Shown one piece after another: positions 1 to 3,923 of a stretch of 9,689 nt of DNA; the stretch's first letter is position 1, and the number at the start of each line of letters is the position of its first letter. The notes beneath the pieces were generated by a model, which was given only the letters and a program-made list of their open reading frames with translations, was not told the origin of the DNA and did not search any database. The position numbers and the translations under genes were made by a program. Source of the stretch: Anaerolineaceae bacterium UBA4781 (GTDB taxonomy: Bacteria > Chloroflexota > Anaerolineae > Anaerolineales > Anaerolineaceae); contig DHHD01000098.1 in the NCBI GenBank assembly GCA_002403105.1, forward strand, positions 1-9,689. The letters run 5' to 3'.

Positions 1-232
1 CACTCGCGCAGGAAGGTTTATAACGTCCTTCTACAACTTCACCTTGTAAATTAAGCAGAACTATATCCTCTGCCTGAAGACCATCGTAAGCCAATCCGCT
101 GGGGGTCATTGCCACCAATCCACTTTCTGGATCTCTGGCACAGGCGGTACCTCCCGCCATCCACACCAGCCCAAATCTCGCCAGGTCAAGTGCAGTCGAA
201 AGAACGTCTTTACGCAGTTGTTCCAATCTCAT
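1..232 (-). CDS. Class II aldolase/adducin-like protein, N-terminal 77 residues (3' end outside window)
   Basis: Translation from the ATG at 232 gives MRLEQLRKDV followed by a segment typical of the class II aldolase/adducin family: GGTACARDPES (27-37), MTPSG (42-46), LQAEDIVLLN (52-61), VVEGRYKPS (66-74). Known members (fuculose-phosphate aldolase, ribulose-5-phosphate epimerase) are zinc enzymes that cleave or isomerise sugar phosphates in the cytoplasm. The metal-binding histidines lie beyond the window. A GGTGAGG-type ribosome binding site precedes the ATG, and the upstream UroD-like gene stops 15 bp earlier, so this is the third gene of the corrinoid operon. Oddities: the usual G-N-x-S phosphate-site motif reads G-T-A-C, and the usual P-S-S-E/D reads P-S-C-A, so the phosphate-binding and catalytic acid positions appear changed. 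Family assignment is fairly safe; substrate is unknown. Confidence 0.8.
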   Translation of the reverse strand, partial: MRLEQLRKDVLSTALDLARFGLVWMAGGTACARDPESGLVAMTPSGLAYDGLQAEDIVLLNLQGEVVEGRYKPSCAS

Positions 233-247
233 CGCTTATCCTCACCC

Positions 248-1396
248 TTAGAGTGGATAAACCCCAAGGTTTTTTCCTTCTTCAAAGAACGCCAGTAAAT
301 TTTCTAAAGGCACATCGTTCGAAAAATTATGGGAAGGAGCGAGAATATAGCCCCCACCCTTTCCCATTTCTTCTATTCGTGTACGAATTTCTTTTTGAAT
401 ATCCTGTCGATTCCCTTTGGTTAAAACCTTCTTCACATCCACTCCCCCCATGAAAACCAGGTCTTTCCCAAAATCAGTTTTAAGCCCGGCAGGTTCCATA
501 CCCACTAATTGTGATTCGATCGGGTTCAAGATATCAAAGCCGGCATCGATCAGGTCCGGAATAAATCGTCGAATTGCACCATCACAATGCAGCATTACTT
601 TCACATGGGGTGCTTTCTTTTTTATTCTTTCGATCGTTCTGCGATGATAGGACCACATCACCTCTTTATAAAATTTGGGATTGAACATAGGCCCGTTGTT
701 GGTTCCCAGGTCCTCAGCCATCTCAATGATCTGAATATAAGGTCCAACGGCTTCCAAAAACATATCATAGAATCCATCCAGAACGTCGCTCAGTTTGTCA
801 AAGAACGCTTCAAATAACACCCTATCTTTCGCAGTCATTAAAAGGGTTTTCTCCATTCCAAGTAAGAAACGCGACATTTCCCAGGCGTTGCCATAAACCG
901 GGCGGTGACCCACCAGGGAATATTCTGTAAAGTTGAATAAATGTTCTGCTTCGGCTTTTAATCCCTGCACGCGTTCCGGTAGATAAGGATCAGGCCAAGG
1001 ATATTTTTCAATATCATGGATCGTTTCAAGGGCACCAAGTGGTTCTCCCCCCAGGTTGTAATAACCGGAGAGTAATTCATGTTTCAATCCCCATTCGTCT
1101 GTAAAGGGTTGAAAGTGGGAACCGATCTCATTCATAATGAAAGAAGATACCGGTCGTAAATGTAAAAACCGCATATCCGTTCCAAGACAATCCAGCAACG
1201 GATTGTAATCCGGGGTCGAGTAAAATCCAACCAGCGTACGGCGCCCGGTGTCTTTAAATCCAAAATGATTTTTTAATAATTGATATAAATCCTCTGTCAG
1301 ATGATTCGCAGATCCCCCCAGAGAAATGGGTACTCGATCGGGTTCCTGGTGGTGAATGGTTAATTCAACTCTTTTACGCGGTGTCAACTGTTCCAA
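248..1396 (-). CDS. Uroporphyrinogen decarboxylase-family (COG0407-type) methyltransferase-like protein
   Basis: The 382-residue protein has the layout of the UroD superfamily TIM barrel: LTPRKRVELTIHHQEPDRVP (4-23), AEDLGTNNGPMFNP (227-240), a beta-strand ending in HCDG (270-273), IPDLIDAGFDILNP (279-292), GGVD (317-320) and GGGYILAPSHN (347-357). It lacks the arginine-rich N-terminal motif of heme-pathway HemE. Relatives beside corrinoid proteins (MtaA, MtbA, CmuA, MtvB types) transfer methyl groups to or from a corrinoid cofactor, and the corrinoid protein encoded just upstream supports that role here. The start is TTG, chosen because GGGAG lies 8 nt upstream, an in-frame TAG stops the frame 12 codons earlier, and the family usually begins near 'TPRxRV'. 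Oddity: the HxC...C zinc motif of MtaA-type enzymes is not intact; the sequence is H-C-D and no cysteine follows. The enzyme may act on an O- or N-methyl substrate, but I cannot name it. Confidence 0.87.
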   Translation of the reverse strand: MEQLTPRKRVELTIHHQEPDRVPISLGGSANHLTEDLYQLLKNHFGFKDTGRRTLVGFYSTPDYNPLLDCLGTDMRFLHLRPVSSFIMNEIGSHFQPFTDEWGLKHELLSGYYNLGGEPLGALETIHDIEKYPWPDPYLPERVQGLKAEAEHLFNFTEYSLVGHRPVYGNAWEMSRFLLGMEKTLLMTAKDRVLFEAFFDKLSDVLDGFYDMFLEAVGPYIQIIEMAEDLGTNNGPMFNPKFYKEVMWSYHRRTIERIKKKAPHVKVMLHCDGAIRRFIPDLIDAGFDILNPIESQLVGMEPAGLKTDFGKDLVFMGGVDVKKVLTKGNRQDIQKEIRTRIEEMGKGGGYILAPSHNFSNDVPLENLLAFFEEGKNLGVYPL

Positions 1397-1479
1397 GATA
1401 AATGCTCCCAGTTTCAGTTTCTTTTCGTGCTATTTTCCGATTCTTTCCAGTCTTCTTCCCACATCCATCAAAAAGATCC

Positions 1480-2121
1480 TTATTTCTTTGACATTAAGAA
1501 AATCGCTGTTTTTGCTGCCTGGCTTGCATCTGAGGCAAATCCATCTGCACCGATCCCAATGGCATATTCTTTTGTAAGAGGAGCACCGCCCACCATGATT
1601 TTCACCTGGTCGCGGATGCCTTTCTCCTGGATCATTTGCATGGTCTTTTCAATATTTACCATGGTCGTTGTCAACAATGCCGACATGGCAATGATATCCA
1701 CATGTTCTTCTTCCACCACCTGAATAAATCTTTCCGCTGGAACATCCACCCCCAGATCGACCACTTCAAATCCGGCACCCTCCAACATGATGGCAACCAA
1801 ATTCTTGCCAATATCATGCAGATCACCCTTCACAGTACCGATCGCGATTTTTCCATGAGTGTCATTTTTTGATTCAACAAGCAGTGGTTTTAAAATAAAA
1901 AGCCCGGCTTTCATAGCCCGTGCTGCCACCAACATTTCAGGGACAAAATATTCCCCTTTTTCAAACAGCTCTCCCACTTCAGCCATGGCAGGGATCAATG
2001 TCTCATTAAGGATCACTCCAGCGGGAATTCCCAACTGAATTGCTTTTTCGACCTGTTCGGATACAGCGGTTTCATCCCCTTCTAATATGGCTGTGTAGAT
2101 GAATTCTTGAGGATTTCCCAT
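1480..2121 (-). CDS. Methyltransferase corrinoid protein (MtaC/MtbC-like, B12-binding)
   Basis: The 213-residue protein has the two-part layout of methyltransferase cognate corrinoid proteins. A helical N-terminal cap (about 1-88, with TLIPAMAEVGELFEKGEYFVP at 41-61 approximately) is followed by a Rossmann-type B12-binding domain. The cobalt-ligand motif DxHxxG is present as D100-L-H102-D-I-G105, followed by SALLTT (147-152) and VGGAPLT (177-183), the usual S-x-L and GG elements. The protein would carry a methyl group on cobalt between a substrate-specific methyltransferase and a second, acceptor-side methyltransferase. ATG at 2121 is preferred over an in-frame start at 2172 because AGGAG lies 5 nt upstream (2131-2127) and the family normally begins just before this helix. 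It is the first gene of the operon; 83 bp separates it from the UroD-like gene. No MtrH-type acceptor-side enzyme or corrinoid-activation protein lies in the window. Confidence 0.95.
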   Translation of the reverse strand: MGNPQEFIYTAILEGDETAVSEQVEKAIQLGIPAGVILNETLIPAMAEVGELFEKGEYFVPEMLVAARAMKAGLFILKPLLVESKNDTHGKIAIGTVKGDLHDIGKNLVAIMLEGAGFEVVDLGVDVPAERFIQVVEEEHVDIIAMSALLTTTMVNIEKTMQMIQEKGIRDQVKIMVGGAPLTKEYAIGIGADGFASDASQAAKTAIFLMSKK

Positions 2122-2126
2122 GCATA

Positions 2127-2131
2127 CTCCT
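2127..2131 (-). promoter_or_regulatory. Ribosome binding site that decides the corrinoid protein start
   Basis: AGGAG lies 5 nt upstream of the ATG at 2121 on the minus strand. The longer in-frame start at 2172 has no comparable site, so the shorter protein is preferred. Confidence 0.8.
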
Positions 2132-2157
2132 GAATAGATTTCTGCTGTGCATAATGT

Positions 2158-2190
2158 ATTGAAACAACTCACAATCGTGAATGATTCAAT
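2158..2190 (-). promoter_or_regulatory. Imperfect hairpin in the 5' leader of the corrinoid operon
   Basis: On the minus strand, AUUGAA (2190-2185) pairs with UUCAAU (2163-2158). Inside it, AUUCAC pairs with GUGAGU (one G-U pair) around a GAUU loop, with a small 2x3 internal loop between the two helices. It lies between the inferred transcription start (about 2204) and the start codon at 2121, and has no U-tract, so it is not a terminator. It could be an mRNA structure or a DNA operator. It is far too short for a cobalamin riboswitch. The pairing is seen directly; its function is inferred. Confidence 0.4.
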
Positions 2191-2210
2191 GTTATTCAGC
2201 TCACTATTGT

Positions 2211-2239
2211 ATTATAGGGAGAGCTTTTCCAGAAGTCAA
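2211..2239 (-). promoter_or_regulatory. Sigma-70-type promoter of the corrinoid/UroD/aldolase operon
   Basis: On the minus strand, TTGACT (2239-2234) is followed by a 17-bp spacer and a perfect TATAAT (2216-2211). The predicted start is a G at about 2204, giving a leader of roughly 83 nt before the corrinoid gene. No other promoter of this quality is seen between the three genes, so this probably drives all of them. Confidence 0.8.
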
Positions 2240-2255
2240 GCGCTTGTAACGCAAT

Positions 2256-2277
2256 AATGTGAACATTTGTCAACATT
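2256..2277. promoter_or_regulatory. 22-bp quasi-palindrome, possible regulator binding site
   Basis: The sequence has the symmetric form AATGT-NN-ACA-NN-TGT-NN-ACATT, with 16 of 22 positions symmetric. Its centre (2266.5) is about 62 bp upstream of the inferred start of the corrinoid operon, a common spot for an activator that contacts RNA polymerase from upstream. It is not a CRP site, because the AATGT and ACATT arms are 2 bp further apart than in the CRP consensus. The identity of any regulator is unknown. Confidence 0.4.
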
Positions 2278-2514
2278 AAATTTTCTTGTCTTAATAAAAA
2301 CAACGGGGTTTGAAAAAGCGCATCCAAATGTGATCCGGGCAAACGAATTCTTTTGCATACTTGTATTTCACTCACATTATTGATTGCAGTGTCTATCCTG
2401 GATTCATCGCTTCTGCAGCGCTGGCCGATTATTTGCATGAAACATTTCGATTATGTGAATAAGCAGGGAAAATGGAGAAAAGATTCTTGAAGCATTTTTT
2501 GAAATTTGATTTTT

Positions 2515-2534
2515 CGCTTTTAAAGCGGTTTTTT
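2515..2534 (+). terminator. Weak terminator-like hairpin with no obvious upstream gene
   Basis: CGCTT (2515-2519) and AAGCG (2523-2527) form a 5-bp stem with a TTA loop, followed by G and six T residues. The shape is that of a small intrinsic terminator reading on the plus strand, but no plus-strand gene precedes it in the window. It may be chance in AT-rich DNA, or the end of an unrecognised short RNA. Confidence 0.25.
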
Positions 2535-2600
2535 CATGACCCATTGCCGAAAAACTGCTTTCCTTGCTGCTTTGAAACCATTAATTTAATCTATTAAAAC

Positions 2601-2629
2601 TTTACAATTTCGATATTCTTTTTTATAAT
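2601..2629 (+). promoter_or_regulatory. Sigma-70-type promoter of the exchanger gene
   Basis: TTTACA (2601-2606), a 17-bp spacer and a perfect TATAAT (2624-2629) predict a start near 2636. A second TATAAT at 2647-2652 has no matching -35 element and is not favoured. The resulting leader to the ATG at 2893 is unusually long, about 257 nt. Confidence 0.75.
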
Positions 2630-2825
2630 CATTCACATGATTCTCTTATAATAGGTTCTCCACCCTCTCAGACGAATCATCTATTTACTGATATTTGTTC
2701 ATTTTTTTATTCAACCTTACATTACTTCTCAGTACCATTTTTTATGAGTGAGAATTCCATGCAGTAAAAGAGGATAACCTTCTCTCGTTCTAATTTTTTT
2801 ATAGATTTTTGAAGATAACCCAAGC

Positions 2826-2891
2826 ATGTTAGGGATCTCTGCAATTGTTCGCGATGAACTGTCTAAAATTCACAACAAATGGAGGAAATAA
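2826..2891 (+). CDS. Possible 21-residue leader peptide ending at the exchanger start
   Basis: ATG at 2826 opens a 21-codon frame (beginning MLGISAIV, ending HNKWRK) whose TAA at 2889-2891 leaves one base before the exchanger ATG at 2893. Its last codons contain the exchanger's ribosome binding site, an arrangement used for translational coupling. Against it, the frame has only a poor ribosome binding site of its own and resembles nothing I know. It could be chance. Confidence 0.2.
   Translation: MLGISAIVRDELSKIHNKWRK
2881..2885 (+). promoter_or_regulatory. Ribosome binding site that decides the exchanger start
   Basis: GGAGG lies 7 nt upstream of the ATG at 2893. A longer frame could begin at a TTG at 2845 (or an ATG at 2854), but neither has such a site and the added residues are not hydrophobic, so 2893 is preferred. 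Confidence 0.85.
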
Positions 2892-2892
2892 A

Positions 2893-3855
2893 ATGGTCTT
2901 CACAATTCAATCAACATTCATAGCAGTTCTTTTACTCATAGCCGGATTAATACTGATGATTTTTACAAGTAAAAAAACAGTTGACTATTCCATAGAATTG
3001 GCATCCATACTTAATATCCCTCCTTTGATTATTGGGGTTGTATTAATTTCATTGGGGACCGATCTTCCAGAAATTGTTAATTCTGTGCTTTCAAATTATC
3101 TAGGCCATGCTGATATCAGTATCGGTGATTCAGTGGGGTCGATATTGAACCAGTTGACTTTGGTTTTTGGCATTCTTCCCTTTTTCGGAGGAGCAATTAA
3201 ATTTAAAAGAAGAGAATTGGCAGTGATTGGAAGCTGCCTGATCCTGGCATTGATCTTCTTGTTCACAATGTTCGAAAAAGGAACCTTCACCCGATTAAAC
3301 GCCTTTTTCCTGATTGCCAGTCTGGGTTTATTCACTACTATCATCACGACCAGTGTCGCGAAAAGCGATTTTGAAAAAGACGCTGGAATATCTGAAGCAG
3401 GTAATGACAAGAAAAAAGGTATTCTCATTCTGCTGGTAGTTGTCTCCATGATTGGAGTTGCAGTAGGTTCTGTTTTGATCATTAATTCTGTAATAAAACT
3501 GGCGGAAGATATTAATTTACCAGAGTACCTTATTAGTTTTTTCATCGTCGGTATTGGCACTTCATTACCTGAATTATTCGTCGACATTGCCGCCATCAAG
3601 AAAAAACAATATAACATTGCGGTCGGTGATATTTTGGGAAGCTGTCTGGTAGATGCAACATTATCCATTGGAATAGGACAGTTTCTATTTCCACAGAGAG
3701 TGTCAACTGTCCTCGCAAATCAAACCATTTTATACACGATCCTTGTCGCAGTTGTCGTAATTGTTTTACTGGCGGTCAGACGGAAATTGGACAAAAAGAC
3801 GGGTTTTTTCTTTATTCTTCTTTACCTTGCTTCTTATTCGTTCTTATTTTTCTAA
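2893..3855 (+). CDS. CaCA-family Na+/Ca2+-type cation exchanger
   Basis: The 320-residue protein is strongly hydrophobic, with about ten likely membrane segments arranged as two related halves around a hydrophilic middle (about 156-176, KSDFEKDAGISEAGNDKKK region). It carries the two inverted alpha repeats of the Ca2+:cation antiporter superfamily. Alpha-1 is GTDLPE (55-60) with GDSVGSILNQ (78-87); alpha-2 is GTSLPE (222-227) with GDILGSCLVD (245-254). By alignment to the archaeal exchanger NCX_Mj, the ligand equivalents are E60, E227 and D254, all kept. The position usually Asn in alpha-1 is Q87, and the Ser of GTS is D57. The family exchanges Ca2+ (or K+ with Ca2+) for Na+ or H+ across the cytoplasmic membrane; the altered site makes ion choice uncertain. 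It is monocistronic, with its own promoter, long leader and terminator. Confidence 0.88.
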   Translation: MVFTIQSTFIAVLLLIAGLILMIFTSKKTVDYSIELASILNIPPLIIGVVLISLGTDLPEIVNSVLSNYLGHADISIGDSVGSILNQLTLVFGILPFFGGAIKFKRRELAVIGSCLILALIFLFTMFEKGTFTRLNAFFLIASLGLFTTIITTSVAKSDFEKDAGISEAGNDKKKGILILLVVVSMIGVAVGSVLIINSVIKLAEDINLPEYLISFFIVGIGTSLPELFVDIAAIKKKQYNIAVGDILGSCLVDATLSIGIGQFLFPQRVSTVLANQTILYTILVAVVVIVLLAVRRKLDKKTGFFFILLYLASYSFLFF

Positions 3856-3864
3856 AAATAAATC

Positions 3865-3908
3865 AAAAAGGACAGAAACTTCCATATCATCAGGTTTCTG
3901 TCCTTTTT
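3865..3908. terminator. Bidirectional intrinsic terminator between convergent genes
   Basis: A perfect 15-bp inverted repeat, AAAAAGGACAGAAAC (3865-3879) and GTTTCTGTCCTTTTT (3894-3908), encloses a 14-nt loop. It ends in a T-run on the plus strand, and in TTTTT then a T-rich stretch on the minus strand. It follows the exchanger stop by 9 bp and the leuS stop by 15 bp, so it can end both transcripts. Confidence 0.93.
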
Positions 3909-3923
3909 TAAATTCCTATTGTT

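Larger units (their letters stand above)
2240..2600. other. AT-rich intergenic stretch with no supported gene
   Basis: Apart from the quasi-palindrome at 2256-2277, I find no gene here. An open frame on the minus strand (2438-2196) lacks a ribosome binding site, runs over the promoter and resembles no family. An 11-bp inverted repeat pair is present: CAATAATGTGA (2252-2262) and TCACATTATTG (2372-2382). A short hairpin followed by a T-run lies at 2515-2534. Confidence 0.6.
2636..2892 (+). promoter_or_regulatory. Long untranslated leader of the exchanger gene
   Basis: The AT-rich leader starts with a 7-bp perfect stem, ATGATTC (2637-2643) with GAATCAT (2674-2680), placed at the very 5' end of the inferred transcript. 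Around 2745-2800 a weak GAGAA...TTCTC pairing is followed by a T-run at about 2793-2800. A 21-codon frame at 2826-2891 ends one base before the exchanger ATG. I do not recognise a known riboswitch; the Mn2+ yybP-ykoY consensus is not apparent. Regulation by the leader is an inference from its length and structures. Confidence 0.4.

Noticed and set aside
248..1396. HemE (heme-pathway uroporphyrinogen decarboxylase)
   Set aside because: The N-terminal arginine-rich substrate motif is absent, and the gene sits with a corrinoid protein instead of heme genes.
1397..1470. An in-frame TAG just upstream of the UroD-like start, considered as a pyrrolysine codon because methyltransferases are involved
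   Set aside because: Pyrrolysine occurs inside MtmB/MtbB/MttB methylamine enzymes, not UroD-family proteins. The protein is complete from the TTG, which has its own ribosome binding site, and the 12-codon frame before the TAG has no homology I can see.
2122..2204. Cobalamin riboswitch upstream of the corrinoid gene
   Set aside because: The leader is only about 83 nt and shows neither the B12-box nor the expected multi-helix fold.
2256..2277. CRP/FNR binding site
   Set aside because: The left arm resembles CRP, but the arms are 2 bp too far apart and the right half does not match; FNR half-sites are absent.
2196..2438. An 80-codon open frame on the minus strand in the intergenic region
   Set aside because: It has no ribosome binding site, overlaps the corrinoid operon promoter and the quasi-palindrome, and has no recognisable family features.
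2647..2652. Second TATAAT as the exchanger promoter
   Set aside because: No acceptable -35 hexamer lies 16-18 bp upstream, whereas the TATAAT at 2624 has TTTACA at 17 bp.
3096..3668. Minus-strand frame of 190 codons inside the exchanger gene
   Set aside because: It is antisense to a clearly conserved membrane protein and shows no family features of its own.
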